This document shows positions 1-4,397 of a stretch of 9,643 nucleotides of DNA, in pieces; positions within the stretch are counted from its first letter, which is position 1, and the number at the start of each line of letters is the position of its first letter. This stretch comes from Chitinophaga pinensis (GTDB taxonomy: Bacteria > Bacteroidota > Bacteroidia > SXHM01). The notes beneath the pieces are model-generated. The model worked only from the letters and a program-made list of their open reading frames with translations, was not told the origin of the DNA and did no database searches. The translations under genes were made by a program, and so were the position numbers. Location: contig CAMDBK010000094.1 of assembly GCA_945889235.1 (NCBI GenBank), positions 1-9,643 of the forward strand. The letters are read 5' to 3'.

Positions 1-125
1 ATACCAATGGTTTCGCCACGGGCAAGGGTAAAGCTGATGTCGTTAACGGCTTTCACCAGTTCGTCATCGGTCTTGAACTCGGTGACAAGGTTTTTTATTT
101 CTAAGAGGGTTTCTTTCTGCGCCAT
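1..125 (-). CDS. Dipeptide/oligopeptide ABC transporter ATP-binding protein (N-terminal fragment)
   Basis: Only the first 41 codons lie in the window; the gene runs off the left edge. The visible protein begins MAQKETLLEIKNLVTEF and continues with a stretch ending in VNDISFTLARGETIGI. This is the usual opening of ABC ATPases of the DppD/OppD type: a first beta strand (LLEIKNL), an insertion, then the strand and turn just before the Walker A loop, which would follow immediately outside the window. Such subunits hydrolyse ATP on the cytoplasmic face of a peptide or nickel importer. The ATG at 123-125 is the natural start, since the family motif begins six residues later. The gene diverges from the secreted protein at 183, with 57 bp between start codons. 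Substrate cannot be told from this fragment; a lipoprotein-release or other ABC ATPase is possible but less like the sequence. Confidence 0.85.
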   Translation of the reverse strand, partial: MAQKETLLEIKNLVTEFKTDDELVKAVNDISFTLARGETIG

Positions 126-154
126 GATTTTTTAAAAGAGGGGCTAAGGTAAAT

Positions 155-175
155 AATTAGCTAATTGTATTAGCT
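155..175. promoter_or_regulatory. Nested palindromes in the divergent spacer
   Basis: A perfect 12-bp palindrome AATTAGCTAATT (155-166) overlaps a second inverted repeat, AGCTAAT (159-165), TGT spacer, ATTAGCT (169-175). The heptamer ATTAGCT therefore also occurs as a direct repeat at 156 and 169. The element lies in the 57-bp spacer between two divergent genes and overlaps the -7-like box at 171-178, which is where an operator would be expected. No regulator is known; AT-rich chance symmetry cannot be excluded. Confidence 0.3.
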
Positions 176-178
176 TTG
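171..178 (+). promoter_or_regulatory. Possible Bacteroidota -7 box (TAGCTTTG)
   Basis: TAGCTTTG matches the Bacteroidota sigma factor -7 consensus TAnnTTTG. It ends 4 bp before the ATG at 183, so transcription would start at or next to the start codon (leaderless or nearly so). I see no TTG at the -33 position, which weakens the call. Confidence 0.25.
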
Positions 179-182
179 CTTT

Positions 183-1121
183 ATGCGCCTCCTCACTCTT
201 GCTTTTCTTTTTGTTTGGGCTGTTTCTTTAAAGGCGCAGGTTAATTTGGTGCCGAATCCGAGTTTTGAGGAGTATAACAACTGCCCTAGCAATCTTAGTC
301 AAGTTGAAACATCTCTACTTGGGTGGTGGGAGAGTAAGGGGAGTCCAGATTATTTTAATACTTGCGGAGATCAAGCCGTATCAATTCCTAATAATGTGTT
401 TGGATACCAGAATATAACAAATGGTTATGCCTATGCTGGTTTTTGGGCCTATGCCTCATTTGAAAATACTGCCAGAGAATGTATTTCTACAGAGTTAAGT
501 GAACCAATGATAATCGGCAAACCATACCTATTTTCTATGAAAGTAAATAGAACAAATCTTGAAAGCAATTCATCTTGTAATAAACTAGGGGTAATTTTTT
601 CAACGGAGCACTTTAATTCAAATAATGTAATACCAATTAATAATTGGGCACACATTTATTCAGATTCGCTTATTACAGATACTCTTAATTGGATAACAAT
701 AGAAGGCTCATTTATATCAGATGAATCGTATATCTATATTAATATTGGGAATTTTTTTGATAATAATCATACTGACATTTTAATGGATACTATAGGGACA
801 ACTAATTACTATGGTAGCTATTATTACCTTGACGATGTCTCCGTAACCTTAGACACCACCACCGCCATCCCCGAAACAGAAAAACCAAAACTTAAGATCT
901 TCCCCAACCCTGCCGGCAACCAAATTACTGTTGAGCAGTTATCGGTAACCGGTAATCAGTTATCGGTTGAGGTTTATGATTGGGTTGGGCGGCTTGTCAG
1001 CCAGAGCGTAGTGCAAGGGCAAACATCAACCATCCCTTTAAATCTTTCAAAAGGTGTTTACCTGCTGAGGGTAAAAGAAAAGGAGGAAGTGGTGTTTTGG
1101 GAGAAGCTGATAATAGAGTAG
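183..1121 (+). CDS. Secreted protein with type IX secretion C-terminal sorting domain
   Basis: The 312-residue protein opens with a clear Sec signal peptide (residues 1-19, cleavage likely after SLKA). The mature protein begins QVNLVPNPSFEEYNNCP, the signature start of a beta-rich domain common in Bacteroidota surface proteins, often found before OmpA or PKD modules. That domain runs to about residue 222 and closes with YYLDDVSVTL, as jelly-roll/carbohydrate-binding-like domains often do. A short linker leads to a Por-secretion (T9SS type A) tail at about 236-312, recognisable by KIFPNPAGNQITV, the VYDWVGRLV strand and the LSKGVYLLRV strand. Expected fate is export across the outer membrane by the type IX system, with the tail removed and the protein surface-attached or released. 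Ligand is unknown. Base composition shifts sharply inside the gene: I count 12 G/C in 721-780 but 30 in 901-960, so the middle domain may have a different history from the tail. It converges on the gene at 1196-1855. Confidence 0.9.
   Translation: MRLLTLAFLFVWAVSLKAQVNLVPNPSFEEYNNCPSNLSQVETSLLGWWESKGSPDYFNTCGDQAVSIPNNVFGYQNITNGYAYAGFWAYASFENTARECISTELSEPMIIGKPYLFSMKVNRTNLESNSSCNKLGVIFSTEHFNSNNVIPINNWAHIYSDSLITDTLNWITIEGSFISDESYIYINIGNFFDNNHTDILMDTIGTTNYYGSYYYLDDVSVTLDTTTAIPETEKPKLKIFPNPAGNQITVEQLSVTGNQLSVEVYDWVGRLVSQSVVQGQTSTIPLNLSKGVYLLRVKEKEEVVFWEKLIIE
936..967 (+). repeat. 21-bp in-frame duplication inside the T9SS tail
   Basis: CAGTTATCGGT occurs at 936-946 and again at 957-967, exactly 21 bp (seven codons) apart, encoding QLSVTGN followed by QLSV within the sorting domain. 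The segment between, centred on ACCGGT, is partly self-complementary. Repeats of the type QLSV/VISYQLSV are often seen where short dispersed elements insert in frame into coding DNA. Here the insertion falls between two beta strands, where it could be tolerated. Confidence 0.55.
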
Positions 1122-1127
1122 GCTTAC

Positions 1128-1189
1128 CGTCATGCTGAACTTGTTTCAGCATCTCTCTGAAAAGACCCTGAAACAAGTTCAGGGTGACG
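1128..1189. repeat. 62-bp nested inverted-repeat element (dispersed-repeat or terminator-like)
   Basis: Two 27-bp arms (1128-1154 and 1163-1189) are inverted copies matching at 23 of 27 positions around an 8-bp centre. Each arm also folds alone: ATGCTGAA/TTCAGCAT (1132-1139, 1145-1152) and ACCCTGAA/TTCAGGGT (1165-1172, 1178-1185), both perfect 8-bp stems with 5-nt loops. The four differences between arms fall exactly on paired positions of these small stems. The sequence type (CTGAACTTGTTTCAG core) is, from memory, a recurrent intergenic element in many bacterial genomes. It fills the gap between two convergent genes and could end transcription from both sides, though no T tract is obvious. 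Confidence 0.8.
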
Positions 1190-1195
1190 TAGGGT

Positions 1196-1855
1196 TTACC
1201 CCAGCGCCTCACCCATCAATTTTCTTGCACTTGCGGTTAAGGCAAACTTCTGCCAGCCGTCACGAACTATCAATCCTCTTTTGGTAAGCGACATGATCAT
1301 CTTTCCCAGGCCGCCCTCGGAAAGGCCGGTGAGCTTCCTGAGCGTTGGATGGTCGCTGTTGCTTTTGTTATGGAAGTGGATGAGCAGCTTTGCGCTGTTT
1401 ATGCTTCCGCTACGCTTTACTTTTCCTTTTTCCATTGCCCTTAGTTTTTGGTTAATCCTGTAAACGACACCTGATGCAGGGTCAATTTTTTCTGGAAGGG
1501 GCCTCCCAAGGTCAGTTATTCCGTTTCCTTTTTCTACAATAGGGCTCCTAACGTCAGTTATTCCATTACCTTTTTCTGCAATGGAATAACTACTGTTGGG
1601 TATTCCATTACCTTTTTCTGTAACGGAATAATTATTGTTAGGTGTTCCGTTAACTTTTTCTGCAATGGAATAACTATCGTTAGGTATTCCATTACCTTTT
1701 TCGGAAACGGAATAACTAAGATTAGGAGGTGCGTTGCCTGCTTCGGAAATGGAATAACCACGTTTAAGAGCCTGATTTTCGAAAACCAAAGCCTCTATAA
1801 TAAGGTTAAGACGGGTAATTTCTTTTTCAAGAAGGGTTGTTTTATCTTCAGTCAT
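1196..1855 (-). CDS. Repeat-containing protein with probable winged-helix DNA-binding domain
   Basis: I do not recognise a named family. The 219-residue protein has three parts. Residues 1-32 form a charged amphipathic, probably coiled-coil helix (LLEKEITRLNLIIEALVFEN). Residues 33-123 are six full and one half copies of a 14-residue repeat, consensus SYSIAEKGNGIPNx, hydrophilic and probably extended. Residues 135-219 look like a winged helix: HPTLRKLTGLSEGGLGKMI resembles helix 2-turn-recognition helix, and LTKRGLIVRDGWQKFALT resembles the wing, as in MarR/DtxR-like proteins. An oligomerising helix, a spacer and a DNA reader would suit a regulator or nucleoid protein, but that is inference. 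I chose ATG 1853-1855, preceded by AGGAAAA about 9 bp upstream; an in-frame ATG at 1904-1906 would add 17 hydrophobic residues that fit the rest poorly. It is divergent from the gene at 2051. Confidence 0.75.
   Translation of the reverse strand: MTEDKTTLLEKEITRLNLIIEALVFENQALKRGYSISEAGNAPPNLSYSVSEKGNGIPNDSYSIAEKVNGTPNNNYSVTEKGNGIPNSSYSIAEKGNGITDVRSPIVEKGNGITDLGRPLPEKIDPASGVVYRINQKLRAMEKGKVKRSGSINSAKLLIHFHNKSNSDHPTLRKLTGLSEGGLGKMIMSLTKRGLIVRDGWQKFALTASARKLMGEALG
1487..1759 (-). repeat. 42-bp tandem repeat (about 6.5 units) within coding sequence
   Basis: The unit is 42 bp long, so the reading frame is kept (14 residues). The motif TTCC(A/G)TT recurs on the plus strand at 1519, 1561, 1603, 1645 and 1687, a strict 42-bp period, with degenerate outer copies. 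Between them the inverse motif GGAAT recurs at 1583, 1625, 1667, 1709 and 1751. The best unit forms a perfect 11-bp hairpin, arms 1557-1567 and 1580-1590 with a 12-nt loop. Adjacent units can also pair with each other. Copy number is probably variable between strains, as is usual for minisatellites. Confidence 0.9.
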
Positions 1856-2050
1856 GGGAATAAATTTTCCTGTAAAAATAAAAAATTGTGAAAAACAGCC
1901 CTTCATCTAAACAAAAATTATTTACCCGAAGCTATTTCAACCTTTAACGGTTGATAAAATGGTTCTCAACCCCTTAGGACGGCAATTATATTTTTATAGG
2001 TTTGCTTCACAAACCGCCCTCGCCTCAGGCGAGGCTTAAAATCCCAAATC
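1856..2050. other. Intergenic region between divergent genes, with several short hairpins
   Basis: No gene is visible here. Short inverted repeats are crowded: CAACC (1938-1942), GGTTG (1949-1953) and CAACC (1967-1971) allow two mutually exclusive stems. GGTT-CTC-AACC lies at 1961-1971. GGTTTG-CTTCA-CAAACC is a perfect 6-bp stem at 1999-2015. GCCTC-AGGC-GAGGC lies at 2022-2035, just before the start codon at 2051. Folding of a leader RNA is possible. None resembles a riboswitch that I recognise. Confidence 0.4.
1997..2004 (+). promoter_or_regulatory. Possible Bacteroidota -7 box (TAGGTTTG)
   Basis: TAGGTTTG fits TAnnTTTG and lies 46 bp upstream of the ATG at 2051. It would give a leader of roughly 40 nt containing the GCCTC/GAGGC hairpin. 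No convincing TTG is seen at -33. The box shares bases with the GGTTTG hairpin at 1999-2015. Confidence 0.3.
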
Positions 2051-2416
2051 ATGAATACAAAAGTTTTACTTGGCGCAGTAGCCGCAACAGTACTCCTATT
2101 TTTAGGTGGCTGGGTTGTTTTCGGAATGTTATTAATGGATATGATGGCTGGTGAGATGTCACACGCCTATGATGGTTTAATGAAAAATCCACCAGACCTG
2201 CCTATTCTGGCTGCATGGCAGTTTTGCTGGAGTCTTATGCTGGCATTTGTGCTGGACAAAATGGGCAAACGCTCATTTATGGATGGACTGATGACCGGTG
2301 CTATTCTCAGTTTTCTGATTGTATTGGGTTACGACCTGTCGTTTGAGGCATTTTTTGTTGACATGTACACCACCAAATTATTGGTTGTTGACATCGTAGT
2401 AAACACCATTTTATAG
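2051..2416 (+). CDS. Small integral membrane protein, probably truncated by an in-frame TAG
   Basis: The 121-residue product is very hydrophobic, with membrane segments at about residues 5-29, 50-68 and 77-97, and a fourth starting at about 109 (KLLVVDIVVNTIL). It resembles small uncharacterised Bacteroidota membrane proteins of about 135-145 residues; I cannot name the family and infer no function. The fourth segment is cut by TAG at 2414-2416 after only about 13 residues. The same frame then runs on for 17 codons with a fitting end (see the entry at 2417). One base change from TGG (Trp) to TAG would explain this. The protein may be non-functional, tolerate the loss, or be a sequencing or assembly error. 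The ATG at 2051 is chosen because it is immediately followed by the first membrane segment. It converges on the zinc-ribbon gene across a palindromic terminator. Confidence 0.7.
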   Translation: MNTKVLLGAVAATVLLFLGGWVVFGMLLMDMMAGEMSHAYDGLMKNPPDLPILAAWQFCWSLMLAFVLDKMGKRSFMDGLMTGAILSFLIVLGYDLSFEAFFVDMYTTKLLVVDIVVNTIL

Positions 2417-2470
2417 TCGCTGGCTTGTGGTGTTATCGGACTAATTCTCGGTACAGGAAATAAAGGATAA
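2417..2470 (+). pseudogene. Detached C-terminal segment of the preceding membrane protein
   Basis: In frame after the TAG, codons 2417-2467 encode SLACGVIGLILGTGNKG and end at TAA 2468-2470. The glycine-rich hydrophobic stretch and the positively charged end are what would complete the fourth membrane helix, giving a 139-residue protein if the TAG codon is counted. No start codon precedes it, so it would not be translated on its own. I therefore read it as the stranded end of the 2051 gene. Confidence 0.65.
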
Positions 2471-2506
2471 AATGTAGGGGCATAAAATTTTATGCCCTTA
2501 CATTTT
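2469..2506. terminator. 38-bp near-perfect palindrome, likely bidirectional terminator
   Basis: Two 19-base arms (2469-2487 and 2488-2506) are complementary at 18 positions, and the remaining pair is G-T, a wobble in RNA. The core is GGGGCATAAAA with its inverse, flanked by AAAATGTA and its inverse, so the 3' side ends in TTTT on either strand. It sits between two convergent genes and overlaps both the last bases of the TAA at 2468-2470 and the last codons and stop of the zinc-ribbon gene. The GTAGGGGC...GCCC(T)TAC pattern also resembles widely dispersed palindromic repeats, so it may be mobile in origin. Confidence 0.75.
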
Positions 2507-2761
2507 CCAGCGTTCAAGTTTTTGGATTCCCCTGGTAAAAAAACCTGCCAGAAAACCGGGGAATCCCATTTCTTTTAGTTTGCCTTTTACCCGTTCCTGC
2601 ATTTGAGTTACTTTCATATCAGGCATTGTGAATTTTCCGTTTTCGTAGCAGTGGCTGCAATACATCCCGCTTTTGCTTCCGTCTAAATTTGTGCCTCCGC
2701 CTTTTTCATCACGCTTAAGTGGCATACCACAGCTCTGGCAGTTTTTGTATTCTTTTTCCAT
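2498..2761 (-). CDS. Putative zinc-ribbon protein
   Basis: The 87-residue protein carries four cysteines in two CxxC knuckles: CQSCGMPL (Cys8, Cys11) and YCSHCYENGKF (Cys35, Cys38), separated by a polar loop containing GGGTNLDGSKS. This layout matches the small 'putative zinc ribbon' family (Zn_ribbon_2 type), found alone or fused to other domains. The C-terminal half has the usual PDMKVTQMQERV helix and then a region specific to this protein. A structural zinc is expected; the function is unknown. It begins 7 bp after the stop of the MmcQ/YjbR gene, so the two are very probably co-transcribed. Its final codons and stop lie within the 2469-2506 palindrome. Confidence 0.85.
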   Translation of the reverse strand: MEKEYKNCQSCGMPLKRDEKGGGTNLDGSKSGMYCSHCYENGKFTMPDMKVTQMQERVKGKLKEMGFPGFLAGFFTRGIQKLERWKM

Positions 2762-2768
2762 GGATAGT

Positions 2769-3110
2769 TTAAGACAGTGTGACTAATACTTTTTGAGGTA
2801 ATTTTTCTTTCACTAATTCATAACTCTGACGAATGTAATGTTCCCATTCGCGTTCAGAAAAACGGCTGTCGTTTTCAACTAAAATCCATTTGTAGCGGGC
2901 AACATAAGGCGCTTTAATAATTCCGGGCGAAACAGAAAGTTCATCAAACTCATCGTCACGCACCTTTAGCGAAACTTTAAAATTTCCGGATAAGCCGGTT
3001 ATACAAAACATTTTTTTGCCTACGCAGAAACATAAATCATTTCCCCATTTCACATCTTCCGTTGCATGCGGAAGTGAGAGGCAGAGTTTTCGTAATTTTT
3101 CAATATTCAT
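2769..3110 (-). CDS. MmcQ/YjbR family protein
   Basis: The 113-residue protein matches the MmcQ/YjbR family (CyaY-like fold, sometimes called DNA-binding on structural grounds) in length and in motif order. It has LRKLCLSLPHATEDVKW at residues 6-22, then DLCFCVGKKMFC, the central FKVSLKV strand (44-50), APYVARYKWILVE (67-79) and a C-terminal helix with the usual SYELVKEKLP. The biochemical role of the family is unsettled. The ATG at 3108-3110 is where family members normally begin. It follows a 62-bp gap containing a repeat element and is tightly linked to the zinc-ribbon gene downstream. Confidence 0.9.
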   Translation of the reverse strand: MNIEKLRKLCLSLPHATEDVKWGNDLCFCVGKKMFCITGLSGNFKVSLKVRDDEFDELSVSPGIIKAPYVARYKWILVENDSRFSEREWEHYIRQSYELVKEKLPQKVLVTLS

Positions 3111-3125
3111 ACTTTATTTTTTTGT

Positions 3126-3170
3126 CACGAATTATCATGAATTAATTAGTGCAAATTCGCGTAATTAGTG
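3126..3170. repeat. Intercistronic short-repeat element, copy A
   Basis: A 45-bp AT-rich element made of CACGAATTA-like units. Its left part (3126-3143) is an imperfect inverted copy of its right part (3154-3170). Positions 3149-3170 match 4376-4397 at 20 of 22 bases, showing that it belongs with copy B. It starts two bases beyond the stop codon of the exonuclease gene and ends 15 bp before the MmcQ/YjbR start, so it lies between two cistrons of a probable operon. Repeats of this wording are, from memory, frequent between genes in Bacteroidota and some other phyla; the function is unknown. Confidence 0.6.
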
Positions 3171-3172
3171 GC

Positions 3173-3898
3173 TTACAATGCTAATACAATTTCTTTATCC
3201 TTCAATAATTCTTCACCCTTATAGGAAAGATAAATCTGCGCAACGGTCAATGTATCTTTGCAGCAATACGTGGCAATGCGCTCCAGATTTTTTTCTTTCC
3301 AGTAAACGCGGTGCACATCACTGCCCTGCATATCATCTTTAGGTGTGGGAATATTAAAAAGTGCAGCCAGCAGCTGCAATGAAGTGTATTGTTTGTAATC
3401 ACCAAAACGCCACAGCTGCATGGTATCGAGCAGTGTATTTTCCCATGGCTTTTTTCCGCCAACATCTAAGATGAAAGGAATTTTTATTTTGTGTACAAGC
3501 ATTCTGCGTGCAAGAAAAGGGAAGTCAAATTCTTTACCGTTGTGGGCACACAACAAATGTTCGGGTGAATTAAAATGTTTGTTCAACAAGGCGGCAAAAT
3601 CATGAAGCAAAATTTTTTCGTCATCCCCAAAAAAAGCAGTCATGCGAAACTCTTTTTTCTTTTTCACATTGGGATTAAAAAAGCCCACACCTATGCAAAT
3701 AATTTTCCCAAACTCAGCATAAATTCCTGCACGATTGTAAAGTGTTTCAGGTGTATCTTCCTCCGATTTTTTTAGAAATCCTGCTTTGTGATTCCACAAT
3801 TCTTTCATTGTATCAGGAAGCTTTGAATAGCCATCAACAGCGGGTACCGTCTCAATATCCAGAAACAAAATATCGTGTATGTTTATGTTTTCTAACAT
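3173..3898 (-). CDS. Predicted 3'-5' exonuclease related to PolB exonuclease domain
   Basis: The 241-residue protein has the three DEDDy exonuclease motifs in order: FLDIETVP with Asp14 and Glu16 (Exo I); CAHNGKEFDFPFL with Asp125 (Exo II); and YCCKDTLTVA with Tyr211 and Asp215 (Exo III). All four metal-binding carboxylates and the tyrosine are present, so it should be active with two divalent metals. Length and motifs fit the stand-alone PolB-like exonuclease family common in Bacteroidota. It presumably trims single-stranded or mismatched 3' ends in the cytoplasm; the true substrate is not known. The ATG is only 5 bp after the stop of the upstream hypothetical gene, implying co-transcription and possibly translational coupling. 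The gene is followed at once by repeat copy A. Confidence 0.93.
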   Translation of the reverse strand: MLENINIHDILFLDIETVPAVDGYSKLPDTMKELWNHKAGFLKKSEEDTPETLYNRAGIYAEFGKIICIGVGFFNPNVKKKKEFRMTAFFGDDEKILLHDFAALLNKHFNSPEHLLCAHNGKEFDFPFLARRMLVHKIKIPFILDVGGKKPWENTLLDTMQLWRFGDYKQYTSLQLLAALFNIPTPKDDMQGSDVHRVYWKEKNLERIATYCCKDTLTVAQIYLSYKGEELLKDKEIVLAL

Positions 3899-3903
3899 TG
3901 TAT

Positions 3904-4308
3904 TCAGCGAATCATTACTCCTTGTTTTTCAAGAATAGGAATGTGTGTGAAGTTGTCTTTAATAATACTCTCGGGAAGAAAAATATACTTCTTGTCGTAA
4001 ATGGTTTTGCCGATGTAAAAACTCACCCAATACTCGTTACTCAACCCAAAAACATTTTCCATAATCAGTTCAATTTTCGCGCTCCGCATTGAAGGAACAT
4101 CTTCCAGAAAGTGGCGCAGCGTAGATGTTTTTATTTCTTCGCCATCAAGTGTTCCATACCCGCGCGAAGTAACCAGCACGTTAGTAACGGTAACATTTTT
4201 GAGGTTTAGAAAATAGGCATACCAGTTCTCCTCGCCTACATCATTTGTTTCCTGCACCACAGCAACTGCAATTTCTGTAACCTCCGGAAGTTGAATATCT
4301 TTTTTCAT
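3904..4308 (-). CDS. Conserved hypothetical protein
   Basis: With the ATG at 4306-4308 the protein is 134 residues, starting MKKDIQLPEVTEIAVAVVQE. An earlier in-frame ATG at 4339-4341 would add 11 residues but falls inside a repeat element, so I prefer the inner one. The protein is soluble and rich in beta strands. Recognisable stretches are ENWYAYFLNLKN, VLVTSRGYGTLDGEEIKTSTLRHFL, SAKIELI and the ending HIPILEKQGVMI. I believe this is a conserved Bacteroidota family of unknown function, sometimes mis-labelled as a phenylalanyl-tRNA synthetase subunit; nothing here supports a synthetase. It has no signal peptide or membrane segment. It lies 5 bp upstream of the exonuclease gene and is probably in the same transcript. 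Confidence 0.8.
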   Translation of the reverse strand: MKKDIQLPEVTEIAVAVVQETNDVGEENWYAYFLNLKNVTVTNVLVTSRGYGTLDGEEIKTSTLRHFLEDVPSMRSAKIELIMENVFGLSNEYWVSFYIGKTIYDKKYIFLPESIIKDNFTHIPILEKQGVMIR

Positions 4309-4320
4309 TTTTTCTGAAAT

Positions 4321-4328
4321 CAAAAATA
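4321..4328 (-). promoter_or_regulatory. Possible Bacteroidota -7 box (TATTTTTG, minus strand)
   Basis: Read on the minus strand, TATTTTTG fits TAnnTTTG and lies 12 bp upstream of the ATG at 4308. Transcription would begin about 5-7 nt before that ATG, which also argues against the earlier start at 4341. No clear TTG is found about 20 bp further upstream, where repeat copy B lies. Confidence 0.25.
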
Positions 4329-4338
4329 AGGATATAGC

Positions 4339-4397
4339 CACAGATTACACAGATTAACACAGATTTTTTTCTTCTGTGCAAATTCGTGTAATCAGTG
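4339..4397. repeat. Intercistronic short-repeat element, copy B
   Basis: The left arm (4339-4363) holds three tandem units of the type ACACAGATT. The right arm (4373-4397) is its inverse, matching at 20 of 25 positions, with a T-rich loop. Positions 4376-4397 share 20 of 22 bases with copy A (3149-3170). The right end overlaps the final codons and TGA stop (4392-4394) of the thioredoxin-domain gene, so the element appears to supply that gene's stop codon. It could act as a transcript-stabilising hairpin or weak terminator between cistrons. Confidence 0.65.

Noticed and set aside
997..1212. Minus-strand ORF encoding LNLFQGLFREMLKQVQHD
   Set aside because: It is a translation of the nested inverted-repeat element plus the antisense of the T9SS tail; this wording recurs as spurious ORFs wherever the element occurs.
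1487..1759. Possible CRISPR array
   Set aside because: Units are contiguous 42-bp tandem copies without unique spacers, remain in frame within a protein, and no cas genes are present.
1558..1761. Minus-strand ORF with repeated VIPFPKK/VIPLQKK units
   Set aside because: It is the 42-bp repeat read in another frame; the frame used by the 1196-1855 gene has sensible domains on both sides of the repeats, this one does not.
3420..4092. Overlapping plus-strand ORFs opposite the exonuclease and hypothetical genes
   Set aside because: They are antisense shadows of minus-strand genes with clear motifs; their translations show no domain or plausible composition.
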